Assembly: GCF_020252395.1 (NCBI RefSeq)
Contig: NZ_JADCDB010000014.1
Coordinates: forward strand, 62,001 to 126,000
Origin: Aestuariivirga sp.
GTDB lineage: Bacteria; Pseudomonadota; Alphaproteobacteria; Rhizobiales; Aestuariivirgaceae
Length of the DNA: 64,000 nucleotides
Direction: 5' to 3'
Shown piece by piece: positions 33,257-43,413 of this stretch. The notes beneath the pieces were generated by a model. The model had not been told where the DNA came from. It saw only the letters and a program-made list of their open reading frames with translations, and did not search any database. The position numbers and the translations under genes are program-made. Numbering within the stretch: the stretch's first letter is position 1; each line of letters begins with the position of its first letter.

Positions 33257-34738
33257 ATGCCTGTCGACTACCGCGCCATGATCCCGAGCCTCAGCTTCCG
33301 CAACCAGGCCTTCATCAACGGCAAATACGTAAGCGCGGCCTCGGGCAGGACTTTCGATTGCATCTCCCCCATCGACGGCCGGGTGCTGACCCAGGTGGCC
33401 GAATGCGACGCTGAAGACGTGAACCGGGCTGTCACCGCGGCGCGCGCCGTTTTCGAGAAGGGCTCCTGGTCCGCCTGCCACCCGGGCAAGCGCAAGAAGG
33501 TGATGCTCAAATTCGCCGAGCTGATGGCCAAGCACAAGGACGAGCTGGCCCTGCTCGAGACGCTGGACATGGGCAAGCCGATATCGACGTCTGCGGGCGG
33601 CGATATTCCGGGGTCGATCCAGGCCATCCAGTGGTATGCCGAGGCCGCCGACAAGGTCTATGACGAGATCGCGCCCTACCGCCCGGACTCGGTCTCGCTC
33701 ATCACGCGGGAGCCGATCGGCGTCGTCGCGGCCGTGGTGCCATGGAACTATCCCCTGATGATGGCCTCGTGGAAGCTGGGGCCCGCACTCGCAACCGGCA
33801 ATTCGATCATCCTCAAGCCCGCCGAGCAGTCGCCGCTGACGGCGATCCGCATTGCAGAACTGGCGGCCGAGGCAGGCATCCCGGATGGCGTGCTGCAGGT
33901 TCTGCCCGGTTTCGGCGAGACGGCGGGCCAGTGGCTGGGCCGCCACATGGACGTCGACATGGTGGCCTTCACCGGGTCCACCGAGGTCGGAAAATATTTC
34001 CTGCGCTATGCGGGCGAGTCCAACATGAAGCATGTGTCCCTCGAGACCGGCGGCAAGTCGCCCAACATCGTCTTCGCCGATGCCGGCAACCTCGATCACA
34101 TCGCCAAGACTTCGGCCGATGGCGTCTTCTACAATTCCGGCCAGAGCTGCAACGCGCCCACCCGCATTCTCGTCGAGGACAGGATCAAGGACGAGTTCGT
34201 GGCCCTCCTCACCAAGCACGCAAAGCCCTGGACACCCGCCGACCCGCTCGACCCCAACACGTCAATGGGTGCGATCGTCGACACCGGCCAGATGAACCGC
34301 GTGCTGGGCTACATCGAGGCCGGCCGCACGGAAGGCGCCACGGTGGCTTTGGGCGGCGCGCAGGCGCGCAAGGATACAGGCGGCGCTTATATCGAGCCCA
34401 CCGTCTTCACCGATGTGCGGAACGAAATGAAAATCGCCCAGGAGGAAATCTTCGGCCCCGTCGCCGTCGCCATCGCCTTCAAGGACGAAGACGAAGCGGT
34501 GGGCATCGCGAACGAGTCGATCTATGGCCTGCAGGCCAATCTCTGGACCCGCGATGTGAGCCGCGCGCACCGGCTGTCACGCCGGCTGAAGGCGGGAACT
34601 GTGGTTGTCAACAACGTATGGGGCTCGGACATCACCAACCCCTTCGGCGGCTACAAGCAATCCGGCATCGGCCGCGACAAGTCGCTCCACGCCATGGACA
34701 AGTATTGCCAGGTAAAGAACACCTATATTCAGTTGTGA
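33257..34738 (+). CDS. Aldehyde dehydrogenase (PuuC/AldH-like)
   Basis: 493 residues from the ATG at 33257 (AGGAG upstream). NAD(P)-dependent oxidation of an aldehyde to an acid. The catalytic cysteine is C298 in NSGQSCNAPTR and the general-base glutamate is E263 in SLETGGKSPN. Other family marks are VVPWNYPLMMASWKLGPALATGN, FTGSTEVGKYF and the C-terminal 'NPFGGYKQSGIGRDKSLHAMDKY', a tail common in gamma-glutamyl-gamma-aminobutyraldehyde dehydrogenases. No polyamine genes are adjacent, so the substrate stays open. Confidence 0.88.
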   Translation: MPVDYRAMIPSLSFRNQAFINGKYVSAASGRTFDCISPIDGRVLTQVAECDAEDVNRAVTAARAVFEKGSWSACHPGKRKKVMLKFAELMAKHKDELALLETLDMGKPISTSAGGDIPGSIQAIQWYAEAADKVYDEIAPYRPDSVSLITREPIGVVAAVVPWNYPLMMASWKLGPALATGNSIILKPAEQSPLTAIRIAELAAEAGIPDGVLQVLPGFGETAGQWLGRHMDVDMVAFTGSTEVGKYFLRYAGESNMKHVSLETGGKSPNIVFADAGNLDHIAKTSADGVFYNSGQSCNAPTRILVEDRIKDEFVALLTKHAKPWTPADPLDPNTSMGAIVDTGQMNRVLGYIEAGRTEGATVALGGAQARKDTGGAYIEPTVFTDVRNEMKIAQEEIFGPVAVAIAFKDEDEAVGIANESIYGLQANLWTRDVSRAHRLSRRLKAGTVVVNNVWGSDITNPFGGYKQSGIGRDKSLHAMDKYCQVKNTYIQL

Positions 34739-34796
34739 ATATGTGAGCGGTGCGCAAAGGCCCGCGCCATTGATCAGGGCCGTAGTGGGGATATGA

Positions 34797-34816
34797 GGAC
34801 TGAGGCATGTCAGTCC
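34797..34816. terminator. Hairpin between convergent aldehyde dehydrogenase and scpB genes
   Basis: GGACTGA and TCAGTCC make a perfect 7-bp stem with a 6-base loop. It sits in the 96-base gap where both genes end, so it may terminate either strand. No T-run is present. Confidence 0.35.
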
Positions 34817-34834
34817 CGCCGCCTGCCCCTGCCT

Positions 34835-35764
34835 TTACGGCTGCTCCCCGCCCTGCTCTTCGCTGGCCTCGGGCAAATGCATCTCCAGCGGCAGTTGCTC
34901 GGTCTCGGTGCCGTCGAGCGGGTCCTCGTCGGGCAGCAGGCCGTCGCCCGCCCGCGGCAGGGGGATGTCGAAGCCCGGCGGCAGGTTGGCGTCGAGCAGG
35001 CCCGCGCCCTTCAGTTCCTGCAGGCCCGGCAGATCGGCAACCTCGTTGAGGCCGAAATGGCTGAGGAAGGCGTCGGTCGTGCCATAGGTCACCGGGCGGC
35101 CCGGCGTCTTGCGGCGGCCGCGCATCCTCACCCAGCCGATTTCGAGCAACTGGTCGAGGGTGCCCTTCGAAATAGCGACGCCGCGGATGTCCTCGATCTC
35201 GGCCCTAGTCACCGGCTGGTGATAGGCGATGATGGCGAGCGTCTCCATCGCCGCCTTGGAGAGCTTGCGCTCCTCAACCTTGTCGCGGCGCAGCAGATAG
35301 CTCAGATCATCCGCGGTGCGGAACAGCCACTTGCCCGCCACCTCGACAAGGTTGACGCCGCGGTTGGCATAATTGGCCTGGAGGTCGGCGAGCAGCCCCG
35401 CAACGTCCGTGCCCTCAGGCAGGAATGTCTTCAGATGCGCCGTCTCGACGGGCTCCGCGGTCGCAAACAGGATCGCTTCCACAATGCGCAGGTGCTGGTT
35501 GCGGTCGGCGCGCGGGTGGCGCGTCACCGTCGCCATCGGCTGGACTTCGGTTTCGCCTTCCGGAGAATCCGTGGCGGACTCGTCCATGACGAACTCTTCG
35601 GCCACAATCTCGATTTCCGTCACCTCTTCGGCGAGGATGGACACAAGCTCTTCCCCGCCCGCCGCCTCGCCGCCGGGCTCACCCTTCCCGGCCTCGCCGG
35701 GACCCGCCACCGCCTCCTCCTCGATGGCGGCGTCAACCGCCATGGCTCGCGTCTGCATGGTCAT
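34835..35764 (-). CDS. scpB: Segregation and condensation protein ScpB
   Basis: 309 residues from the ATG at 35764 (GAGG upstream); a GTG at 35773 is possible. Subunit of the SMC-ScpAB condensin-like complex that organises the chromosome. Residues about 85-235 hold the paired winged helices, with LRIVEAILFATAEPVE, 'KLSKAAMETLAIIAYHQPVTRAEIEDIRGV' and 'GRPVTYGTTDAFLSHFGL'. An acidic extension at the N-terminus (residues 10-75) and an acidic/proline-rich C-terminus are longer than in Bacillus. Lies 33 bases after scpA. Confidence 0.93.
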   Translation of the reverse strand: MTMQTRAMAVDAAIEEEAVAGPGEAGKGEPGGEAAGGEELVSILAEEVTEIEIVAEEFVMDESATDSPEGETEVQPMATVTRHPRADRNQHLRIVEAILFATAEPVETAHLKTFLPEGTDVAGLLADLQANYANRGVNLVEVAGKWLFRTADDLSYLLRRDKVEERKLSKAAMETLAIIAYHQPVTRAEIEDIRGVAISKGTLDQLLEIGWVRMRGRRKTPGRPVTYGTTDAFLSHFGLNEVADLPGLQELKGAGLLDANLPPGFDIPLPRAGDGLLPDEDPLDGTETEQLPLEMHLPEASEEQGGEQP

Positions 35765-35797
35765 GTTCCTCACTCCGTTACGTCACTGACACGGCCG

Positions 35798-36646
35798 TTA
35801 GGCCGCGCTTGCCCGCCGCCTGAGATAGATGGGGCGGAAGGGCCCCTCCTGCCTCAGCTCCAGCAGGCCTTCGCGCGCCAGTTCGAGGCTCGCAGTGAAA
35901 CTCGATGCCGTCACCGAGCGGCGCATGCCCGGCTCGGACATGTATTGCGCCAGCCAGATGTCGAAGGTGCCCCAGTCGTCCATAACGCCAATCATGCGCT
36001 CCAGGGCGGAGCGGGCGTCCTTTATGGACCAGGCGGGGTGGCGCCTAGGCACATAGGTCTGATGCACCAGCTTCTTCTTGCGCCGGTCCGCATAGGCCTT
36101 GAGCAGGTCGATAAGATTGTCGGAATACCGGCGTCTGGTGTCGACGACGATGGGCTCCGGCGCGCCGCGCGCGAACACGTCGCGCCCCAGCATGCTGCGC
36201 TTCATCAAATTCTCGGACGCCGTGCGCATCGCCTGCAGGCGCTGCAGGCGGAAGGCCAAACGCGCCGCGAGATCGGCCGGCTCATGCTGTTCCGAGCCGG
36301 GAGGTGCGGGGATGAGCAGCCGTGACTTGAGATAGGCGAGCCATGCCGCCATCACCAGGTAGTCGGCCGCGATCTCCAACTGAAGCTTGCGCGCCTTCTC
36401 GATGAAGTCGAGATACTGCTCCGCGAGCTTCAGGATTGAGATCTGCTTCAGGTCCACCTTGTGCTGGCGGGCGAGTTCGAGCAGCAGGTCGAGCGGCCCT
36501 TCGAAGCCGCCCACGTCGACAATCAGCATGCCGTCATCGGCCACGGGTTCGATGCGCACGGGTGCCTCGCCGTCAGGCCAGCCCTCAGGAGCGGCGGCTG
36601 CAGCCTCATGGGCCGGCTGCTGTTTGCTCTCGTGCTCACTGGTCAC
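35798..36646 (-). CDS. scpA: Segregation and condensation protein ScpA
   Basis: 282 residues from a GTG at 36646. Kleisin that bridges the SMC heads. Diagnostic: FEGPLDLLLELARQHKVDLKQISILKLAEQYLDFIE (N-terminal kleisin helices, about 48-85), and 'YLVMAAWLAYLKSRLLIPAPP'. The C-terminal winged helix ('SFTASLELAREGLLELRQEGPFRPIYL') binds the other SMC head. Continues the dgt-argS-SPOR-nagZ-scpA-scpB run typical of Hyphomicrobiales. Confidence 0.93.
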   Translation of the reverse strand: MTSEHESKQQPAHEAAAAAPEGWPDGEAPVRIEPVADDGMLIVDVGGFEGPLDLLLELARQHKVDLKQISILKLAEQYLDFIEKARKLQLEIAADYLVMAAWLAYLKSRLLIPAPPGSEQHEPADLAARLAFRLQRLQAMRTASENLMKRSMLGRDVFARGAPEPIVVDTRRRYSDNLIDLLKAYADRRKKKLVHQTYVPRRHPAWSIKDARSALERMIGVMDDWGTFDIWLAQYMSEPGMRRSVTASSFTASLELAREGLLELRQEGPFRPIYLRRRASAA

Positions 36647-36793
36647 GCCGGAATCATCCTCTTACCGTCACCATGCTGATACCAAGGGATGGTGGACGAT
36701 TCGCCCCTCTGCCACAACTTATCCCCAGATTCACCAGTGGGATACCCCCCGTCCCGCCTCTCTCGGCCAGAAGGGGGCGAGGAATGGTCAGGG

Positions 36794-37813
36794 TTATGCC
36801 GGCAGCACGGCCGCAAGGTCCTTCAGCGCCTGTTTTCGGTCGAAGGGTTGCGGTTTGCGGGCGGCCTTCAGCGCCTCCTTGGCGCGGGCCAGGGACTTGC
36901 CCTTCAGCACGCCTGCGGCGGCCGCCACCTCTTCCATTTGCGCCATGTCGCCATTGCAATGGAGGACGACGTCGCAACCCGCCGCCAGTGCGCGCTGCGT
37001 CTTTTCGGCATAACTCCCCGACAGCGCCTTCATCGACAGGTCATCCGTCATCAGAAGCCCTCGGAACCCGATCTGCCCGCGGATGACGGAGGAGATCACT
37101 TTTTTCGACAGCGTGGCGGGCGCCGTCTTGTCGAGCGCGGTGTAGACCACATGCGCCGTCATCGCCATCGGCGCATCCGCCATGGCGGCAAAGGGCGGAA
37201 AGTCAAAGGCCTCGAGTTCGGCGCGCGACGCATCCACAACCGGCAGTTCAAGGTGGCTGTCCGCCCTGGCGCGGCCGTGGCCGGGGATGTGCTTGACGAC
37301 CGGCAGTACGCCGCCATCGGCAAAACCCGCAGCATGGGCGCGGGCCAGCGCCATGATGGCCTCGATACGGTCGGAATAGGCGCGGTTGCCCACGATCTCA
37401 TGCGCATCGGGCTGCGGCACGTCGAGCACGGGCACGCAATTCGCGGTGATGCCAGCCGCGACCAGGTCTTCCGCCATCAGCCGGCCCACATTTCGCGCGG
37501 CGCGCAAACCCTGAAGCGCGCTGGCGTTGAAGGCCTCGCCATAGGCGCGCGCCGCGGGGTAGCGCCGCCAGGCATTGCTGGGCGGCCCCAGGCGCTGCAC
37601 GCGGCCGCCCTCCTGATCGATGAACACCGGCGCATTCCTGCGGCCCACGGCGGCACGAAAGGCGCCCGTTAGCGCTTTCAGCTGATCCGGCGTCTCACAG
37701 TTGCGCTTGAACAGAATGAGTCCCCAGGGATTGGCGCGGGCGAAGAAATCACGTTCGGCCGGGCTGAGCACCGGCCCCGAACAACCCGAGATGAAGGCGC
37801 CGACCGGGGTCAT
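36794..37813 (-). CDS. nagZ: Beta-N-acetylhexosaminidase NagZ
   Basis: 339 residues. GH3 cytosolic enzyme that removes N-acetylglucosamine from anhydromuropeptides during peptidoglycan recycling. The family signature VVKHIPGHGRARADSHLELP supplies the catalytic His/Asp pair's loop, and 'GLLMTDDLSMKAL' gives the nucleophile Asp. 'FIDQEGGRVQRLGPP' is the substrate loop. No signal peptide, as expected. 147 bases separate it from scpA, the largest gap in the run, and no gene is seen there. Confidence 0.95.
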   Translation of the reverse strand: MTPVGAFISGCSGPVLSPAERDFFARANPWGLILFKRNCETPDQLKALTGAFRAAVGRRNAPVFIDQEGGRVQRLGPPSNAWRRYPAARAYGEAFNASALQGLRAARNVGRLMAEDLVAAGITANCVPVLDVPQPDAHEIVGNRAYSDRIEAIMALARAHAAGFADGGVLPVVKHIPGHGRARADSHLELPVVDASRAELEAFDFPPFAAMADAPMAMTAHVVYTALDKTAPATLSKKVISSVIRGQIGFRGLLMTDDLSMKALSGSYAEKTQRALAAGCDVVLHCNGDMAQMEEVAAAAGVLKGKSLARAKEALKAARKPQPFDRKQALKDLAAVLPA

Positions 37814-37834
37814 GAAATCAGCCTGCGGCAGGCC

Positions 37835-40405
37835 TCACGGACCCCTCACGATGCAGTCGCTCTCGCCGGCGGCGATCAGCTCGCTACACACTTTGGTTGC
37901 GTCGCCGCGCGTCGGCAGCGGCCCCAATCCCAGCTGATAGCGCGTGCTGCCGCCCACGTTGGTCTGGCGGATCTGCGGCTTGAGCGGGCCGACAACGCTC
38001 GGATAGGCGCCCGCAACACGCGAATATTCCTGGTTCGCCTCGTTTTCGGTACGGAACGAGGCAAGCTGTACCACATAGCCACCGCCAGGTGTGGCCTGCG
38101 GCGCGGTGGCGGCGGGTGCAGTGGCCTGCCTGGTCTGCGTCGCGGCGGATGCAACCTGGGTGGGGGCGGCCTGCTGGGCTGGTATGCCGCTGTCGGAGGC
38201 GCCGCCGTTGAACAGGTCGAAGATGGTCTTGCGCTTCTGCGCTGCGGGAGCGGTGCCCTGGCCCGTCAGGTCCACCGGAGCGGGTGCGTCGACGACAGGC
38301 GTAGCCGGGGCCAGAGCCGGTTGATTGCCGCCCTGCTGCGACGGCGGCACCAGCACCACCGGCTTCGATCCCAGATTGTTGTAGTCCGTCTGCTTGGCAG
38401 CCGGCTTGGCGGCGGTCTTCTTGGCGGCGGTCTTCTTGGCCGGTGGCGGGGGCGGCGGTGTAGGCTCGGCTTCGGCCGTGGGCGCAGGCGGGGTGATCTG
38501 GGTGTCGGGTACAGGCGTCACCGATGTGGCAGCGCCGGGCGCGGCGGCCTTCGGCGGATTTGCAGCGGTGGCGGCTCCCGCTCCCGCTGCTGCTGCTTCC
38601 CCGGCCTCTGAAACAAGAGCCGCCCCGTCGGTGGTTTTTTCCGGGGGCGGCAGGGTCATCTGGTCACTCGACGAGGTCTGGGCCGGACTGGCGGGGGTTG
38701 GCGGTGGCGCCGCCATCCCCCCCTGATCCACCGCCGCCTGGTTCGTCGTCACCTGACTTAACGTCACGGGGCTTGAGGTAACCTGATCCGGCTTGGCCGA
38801 GGCAGCCGCCACCTGGTCCCCGCCCTTCAGGTCAAGACTGCCTTGCTGGTCGCTGCCGGGGATTGGCAGCGGCGGCGGCGGTTCGGGGTCGGGCAGGCCT
38901 TGGCCCGTGGCGCCTTGGGAGGGCGCGTCCGGCGCCGGGATCTGGTTGGTCGTGCCCTGCGGCTCGATCTTCGGCACCTGGTCGGCAAGCGGCACGACGG
39001 CGTCAGGCTGCGCGGCTTCGGGAGGGACAGGGATCTCCTCCGTCGGCTGCATTTCGCCGGTCACTTCCTGCTCGCCCACGATGCGGTCATATATCTGTTT
39101 CTTGCGCGCTGCCGGCGCTTCGGTCTGGGTGTCGCCACTGCCGCTGCTGGCATCGGGTGCGGCCACCTTGGCGGGGGTCGCCGGCGCCGGCACGACGGGT
39201 GAGGAGCCCGGCGAGTCGGAGGCGCCCGCATTGACCAAGTTCTTGAGATCGCCGCTGTAAAACCAGATCACGAAGGCCGTCAGCAGGCCTGCGACCAGCA
39301 AGGCGAGCCCCAGCAGCAACGGTGCCCTGGAGCGGCGCGGCTCGTCGGCGAAACCCTCTTCGGCCTCGTCATGGGCGGACTGCAAGTCACGCGCGCTGGC
39401 GCGGCCACGGGGCGGCAGCTGTTCGTCCTCGAACACCTCGTCAAAGTCGTCCTGGCCGCGGCTCTCCGGAGCAGGGCGGCCGAGGCGCGGCGCGGCGCGA
39501 GCATCGTCCTCAAACTCGTCCTCAGGGAAGTTGCGCGGATCGGGCGGCGGGGCGGGAACATATGAGGCAGGCAGCGGTGGACGCGGCGGCGGGACGCGGC
39601 GGGCAGCGCTGTAGCCCGCCAAGTCGCTGCCGAGGCCCGCACGCGGCATCGCCGGAGTCTGCAGGCGCGGCGGCGCCACATAGCCGGATCCGCCTCCGGT
39701 GCCGGCCGGGCGGAAGGCCGGTTGCGGACGCGCCCCAAGGCTGCCATTGGGACCCGCCCCTGTGCCCGGGCGCAGGAAAGGCGGCGGCGAACGTTCACCG
39801 CCCAAGGCGGGGCGCGGCGGGGTCAGCGGCGGCGTCACGCCTGGACGCGGGGCATCGGCGCGGGTCTCGTCGGCAAAGCTGAACTTGGGCCGTGCCGCGC
39901 CGCCGAGTGGCGGTTTGACGCCGGGGCTGCGCGGTGCGGAAGCTGCGGCGGCAGGGCGCGGCGAAGGCGCGGCGGGGCGTGCCGGCGGCGCAGCGGGCAC
40001 AGGCTTCTTGACTTCGGTTTGGTTGCGGGCGGCCTGCACGCGCTGTTCGGCCAGGCGTTCCGCGGCGGCGCGCTGGGCGCGCAGTTTCTCTGCCAGCGCA
40101 TCCTGCGCGGCATTGTCGGGCGCCTTGGGCGTGGCGCGCGACGCGGACGGCGGCACCGCAGGCGCAGCCGGCGTCCCGGAGGCAGCCTGGGCAGGCTTCG
40201 GTGCGACGCGCGGGGCCATCGGCGCGGGCTTGGTCACCGGCGCCCGCGGGGCGGGCGTGGCAGTTCCGGCAGGCGGTGGCGCAGCCGCCTGCTGCCCGCC
40301 GCGAAACTCATCCGAAAGCTTCGGAAGGTCCTTCGCACCGATGCCGAGACGTTCGCGCCAGTTCCGCTTGTCCGGCCCAGCGCCGTTGCTCGAATCTTGA
40401 TCCAT
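37835..40405 (-). CDS. Large proline/alanine-rich SPOR-domain membrane protein
   Basis: 856 residues. Cytoplasmic N-terminus (about 1-360) is low-complexity, Pro/Ala/Arg-rich. One membrane helix at about 365-385 (LLLGLALLVAGLLTAFVIWF) is followed by a long periplasmic Pro/Thr/Gln-rich region. A C-terminal SPOR domain (about 778-856, 'GGGYVVQLASFRTENEANQEYSRV') should bind denuded septal peptidoglycan. The FtsN-like layout and position between argS and nagZ suggest a division or envelope role. 'DKRNWRERLGIGAKDLPKLSDEFRGG'-like N-terminus is conserved around this locus. Confidence 0.88.
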   Translation of the reverse strand: MDQDSSNGAGPDKRNWRERLGIGAKDLPKLSDEFRGGQQAAAPPPAGTATPAPRAPVTKPAPMAPRVAPKPAQAASGTPAAPAVPPSASRATPKAPDNAAQDALAEKLRAQRAAAERLAEQRVQAARNQTEVKKPVPAAPPARPAAPSPRPAAAASAPRSPGVKPPLGGAARPKFSFADETRADAPRPGVTPPLTPPRPALGGERSPPPFLRPGTGAGPNGSLGARPQPAFRPAGTGGGSGYVAPPRLQTPAMPRAGLGSDLAGYSAARRVPPPRPPLPASYVPAPPPDPRNFPEDEFEDDARAAPRLGRPAPESRGQDDFDEVFEDEQLPPRGRASARDLQSAHDEAEEGFADEPRRSRAPLLLGLALLVAGLLTAFVIWFYSGDLKNLVNAGASDSPGSSPVVPAPATPAKVAAPDASSGSGDTQTEAPAARKKQIYDRIVGEQEVTGEMQPTEEIPVPPEAAQPDAVVPLADQVPKIEPQGTTNQIPAPDAPSQGATGQGLPDPEPPPPLPIPGSDQQGSLDLKGGDQVAAASAKPDQVTSSPVTLSQVTTNQAAVDQGGMAAPPPTPASPAQTSSSDQMTLPPPEKTTDGAALVSEAGEAAAAGAGAATAANPPKAAAPGAATSVTPVPDTQITPPAPTAEAEPTPPPPPPAKKTAAKKTAAKPAAKQTDYNNLGSKPVVLVPPSQQGGNQPALAPATPVVDAPAPVDLTGQGTAPAAQKRKTIFDLFNGGASDSGIPAQQAAPTQVASAATQTRQATAPAATAPQATPGGGYVVQLASFRTENEANQEYSRVAGAYPSVVGPLKPQIRQTNVGGSTRYQLGLGPLPTRGDATKVCSELIAAGESDCIVRGP

Positions 40406-40420
40406 ATGACCCTTACGCCT

Positions 40421-42154
40421 CTACATCTCTTCGGCGGGTCTAACCCCGAGGATCCGAAGGCCATTTGCCAAAACATATCGAATCGCCATGAGGAAGGCGA
40501 GACGTGTTTGGGTGAGTTTCACATCTTCTGTCAAAATAAATCTTAAATGCGGCGAGTCTTTGCCCTTGTTCCAGAGCGCATGGAAATCGCCAGCAAGGTC
40601 ATAAAGATAGAAAGCCACGCGGTGGGGCTCGTGGGCCTGGGCCGCGGCCTCGAGCAGGCGCGGGAACTCGGCCATGCGGCGCACCAGTCCCAGTTCCGCC
40701 TCATCCGAGAGCAGATCGAATTCCGGTGTTTTCGCCGGCTTCAGCCCCTCCTCCGCCGCATTGCGGATGACCGAGCAGGTCCGGGCATGGGCGTACTGGA
40801 CATAGAACACGGGGTTGTCCTTGGATTGCTCCGTCACCTTGGCGAAGTCGAAATCGAGCGGCGCTTCGTTCTTGCGGAACAGCATCATGAAGCGCACTGC
40901 GTCAGGGCCTACCTCGTCCACCACATTGCGCAGCGTCACGAACTCGCCTGCCCGCTTCGACATGCGCACGGGCTCGCCGGCGCGGTAGAGCTTCACCAGC
41001 TGGCACAGTCTGACAATGACCTCGATCTTGCGGTTGGCCGCCAGTGCGGAGCCCAGCGATTCCAATCGCTTGACATAGCCGCCATGGTCAGCGCCGAGGA
41101 TATAGATCAATTCGTCGAAGCCGCGCCGGATCTTGTTGCGGCTGTAGGCCACGTCCGAGGCAAAGTAAGTGTAGGATCCGTCCGACTTGAGCAGCGGCCG
41201 GTCGATGTCGTCGCCAAACCCCGTGGTGCGGAACAGCGTCTGCTCGCGGTCTTCCCAGTCTTCCGGCACCTCGCCCTTGGGCGGCGGCAGGGTTCCCTGG
41301 TAGACGAGGCCCCGCTCGCGCAGCTCGTCGATCGTCTCCTTCACCTGGCCCGACTCGTGCAGCGCCTTCTCGGATGCGAAGACCTCCTGCCGGATGTTCA
41401 GCGCGGCGAGATCATCGCGGATCAGAGCCATCATCATCTCAATCGCCCGCTCGCGCACGATGGGCAGCCACACGGCCTCGGGCTTGTCCTTCAGCGCTGT
41501 CCCGTGTTCGGCGGCGAGCGCCTGCCCCACCGGCTTCAGGTAGTCGCCGGGGTAGAGCCCAGCGGGGATTTCGCCGACTGTCTCGCCCAACGCCTCAAGG
41601 TAGCGCAGATAGGCCGAGCGGGCGAGCACGTCGACCTGCGCGCCGGCATCGTTGATGTAGTATTCGCGGGTGACCTCGTAGCCCGAGGCCGTGAGGAGTT
41701 CGGCCAGCGCATCGCCAAACACCGCGCCGCGCACGTGGCCGACATGCAGGGGTCCCGTCGGGTTGGCGGAGACGTACTCGACATTCGCCTTCTTTCCGCA
41801 ACCCAAAGTAGAAGTTCCATAAGCGCCGCCCTCGGCGAGAACCGCCCGGAGCACCCGCGGCCACTCGGAGGCAACGAGTTTGATGTTGATGAAACCGGGT
41901 CCCGCGATGTCTGCGGCGGCAACGCTTTTGTGCGCCGACAGCAACGCCGAAAGCGACTGCGCCAACAAGTTCGGCGGCATGCCAAAGGCCTTGTTCAGCA
42001 CCATCGCGGCGTTGGTGGAAATGTCACCGTGGGAACGGTCGCGCGGCGGTTCGACCGTCACCCTGGAAAGGTCCGGCAGTGGCACGCCCCGTTCTGCCGC
42101 GACCGTGGCGACGGCCTTGGCGACCACCTGCAGAAACTCAGCAAACAGGTTCAT
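40421..42154 (-). CDS. argS: Arginyl-tRNA synthetase
   Basis: 577 residues. Charges tRNA-Arg. N-terminal ArgRS add-1 domain (about 1-100), class I catalytic core with the HIGH-type motif in [13 protein letters not shown] (about residues 130-142), and the KMSKS-type loop RMSKRAGEF. The DALR anticodon-binding domain ends the protein ([20 protein letters not shown] onward). Starts 39 bases after dgt and ends 15 bases before the SPOR gene. Confidence 0.97.
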   Translation of the reverse strand: MNLFAEFLQVVAKAVATVAAERGVPLPDLSRVTVEPPRDRSHGDISTNAAMVLNKAFGMPPNLLAQSLSALLSAHKSVAAADIAGPGFINIKLVASEWPRVLRAVLAEGGAYGTSTLGCGKKANVEYVSANPTGPLHVGHVRGAVFGDALAELLTASGYEVTREYYINDAGAQVDVLARSAYLRYLEALGETVGEIPAGLYPGDYLKPVGQALAAEHGTALKDKPEAVWLPIVRERAIEMMMALIRDDLAALNIRQEVFASEKALHESGQVKETIDELRERGLVYQGTLPPPKGEVPEDWEDREQTLFRTTGFGDDIDRPLLKSDGSYTYFASDVAYSRNKIRRGFDELIYILGADHGGYVKRLESLGSALAANRKIEVIVRLCQLVKLYRAGEPVRMSKRAGEFVTLRNVVDEVGPDAVRFMMLFRKNEAPLDFDFAKVTEQSKDNPVFYVQYAHARTCSVIRNAAEEGLKPAKTPEFDLLSDEAELGLVRRMAEFPRLLEAAAQAHEPHRVAFYLYDLAGDFHALWNKGKDSPHLRFILTEDVKLTQTRLAFLMAIRYVLANGLRILGVRPAEEM

Positions 42155-42193
42155 GTCTAGCTTTAAACTGTTGAAACAACACCCTGCTGGCCC

Positions 42194-43405
42194 CTAGCGG
42201 AAAAGCGGTTCGAGGTCAAACAACCTCTTGTGTTCCGCGATCGCGTAGCGGTCGGTCATGCCGGCGATGAAATCACAGATCTGGCGGGGGCGGCCGTCCT
42301 GCCAGCCCGCCGGCAGGAGCTTCTGATCCTGCATATAGGCATCGAAGAGATCGTGCATAACGCGCCGCGCTCTTGCCATGATTTTCTCCACTTTTTCATG
42401 GCGATACATGCGTTCATTGAGAAATGACTGCAACGCCCGATTCTGCTCCGCCATGGCTCTGCTGAAGACCACGAAGGGCTTGCCGAGATGACGCACCTCC
42501 GCAGCGTTGCGGAAGTTGCTTATTGCGTTGCTGTTGTTGCATGCCGCGATGATGTCGTTGACCATCGCCGACATCACGCGGCGCACCGTTTCATGCACGA
42601 TCCGGTCCTGCTCCAGACCGGGATAAAGCCTCAGCACTTGCGCCAGCGCGTCGCCCGCCAGCGGCACGTCGCCCAAGTCGATCAGCCCGAACAGCCCCGC
42701 CCGCAGCCCGTCGTCGATGTCATGTGCATTGTAGGCGATGTCATCCGAGATCGCCGCCACCTGCGCTTCAGCCGAAGCATAGGAGGCGAGTTCCAGATCA
42801 TGCTCCGCCGCATATTCGATGATCGCCTCGGGCAGCCCGCGCTCCCGGTAGCGGCCCACCGGGTCACCCTCGGCATTGACCAGCGGGCCATTGTGCTTGA
42901 CCAGTCCCTCCAGCGTCTCCCACGTCAGATTGAGGCCGTCGAACTGGGCATAGCGTTTCTCCAGCTTGGTCAGGATGCGCAGCGACTGGGCATTATGGTC
43001 GAAGCCGCCCCAGGGCTTCATCAGCGTGTCGAGCTCGCGCTCGCCGGCGTGGCCGAAAGGCGTGTGGCCAAGGTCATGGGCCAGCGCCAGCGCCTCCGTC
43101 AGGTCCTCGTCGAGGCCCAGTGCACGGGCGATGGAGCGGGCGACCTGGGCCACCTCGATGGTGTGGGTCAGCCGCGTGCGGTAATGGTCCCCCTCGTGAT
43201 AGACGAAAACCTGCGTCTTGTGTTTCAGCCGCCGGAAGGCCTGGCAATGGATGATGCGGTCCCGGTCGCGCGCGAAGGCCGAGCGGAAGTCGGATCCACC
43301 CTCGGTATGCACCCGCCCGCGGGTCTCCTCGGGAAGCGAGGAATAGGCTGCCGTGAACCGCTGCATGGGAGAATCCGTTGACAAGACTGGAGCAGGCCCC
43401 AACAT
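42194..43405 (-). CDS. dGTP triphosphohydrolase-like HD protein
   Basis: 403 residues from the ATG at 43405; the ATG at 43366 (MQRFTAAYSS, 390 residues) is equally plausible because neither has a good Shine-Dalgarno. HD-domain enzyme that removes triphosphate from deoxynucleotides. The HD motif is complete: 'RDRDRIIHCQAFRRLKHKTQVF', 'THTIEVAQVARSIARALGL', ALAHDLGHTPFGHAGE and 'AAISDDIAYNAHDIDDGL'. This is the 'deoxyguanosinetriphosphate triphosphohydrolase-like' type found with argS in Hyphomicrobiales. Its start nearly abuts that of the divergent erpA-like gene. Confidence 0.9.
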   Translation of the reverse strand: MLGPAPVLSTDSPMQRFTAAYSSLPEETRGRVHTEGGSDFRSAFARDRDRIIHCQAFRRLKHKTQVFVYHEGDHYRTRLTHTIEVAQVARSIARALGLDEDLTEALALAHDLGHTPFGHAGERELDTLMKPWGGFDHNAQSLRILTKLEKRYAQFDGLNLTWETLEGLVKHNGPLVNAEGDPVGRYRERGLPEAIIEYAAEHDLELASYASAEAQVAAISDDIAYNAHDIDDGLRAGLFGLIDLGDVPLAGDALAQVLRLYPGLEQDRIVHETVRRVMSAMVNDIIAACNNSNAISNFRNAAEVRHLGKPFVVFSRAMAEQNRALQSFLNERMYRHEKVEKIMARARRVMHDLFDAYMQDQKLLPAGWQDGRPRQICDFIAGMTDRYAIAEHKRLFDLEPLFR

Positions 43406-43406
43406 A
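43378..43406 (+). promoter_or_regulatory. Candidate promoter of the erpA-like gene, possibly leaderless
   Basis: TTGACA (43378-43383), 17-base spacer, AACATA (43401-43406). Initiation 7-8 bases later would fall at or just before the ATG at 43414, which has no Shine-Dalgarno. Confidence 0.4.
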
Positions 43407-43413
43407 CACCATC

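Noticed and set aside
36719-36727. TTATCCCCA in the scpA-nagZ gap, one mismatch from a DnaA box; a second near-match (TTATCCACC) at about 20527
   Set aside because: Isolated boxes, not clustered, no AT-rich unwinding region and no dnaA/parAB/gidA context, so not an origin.
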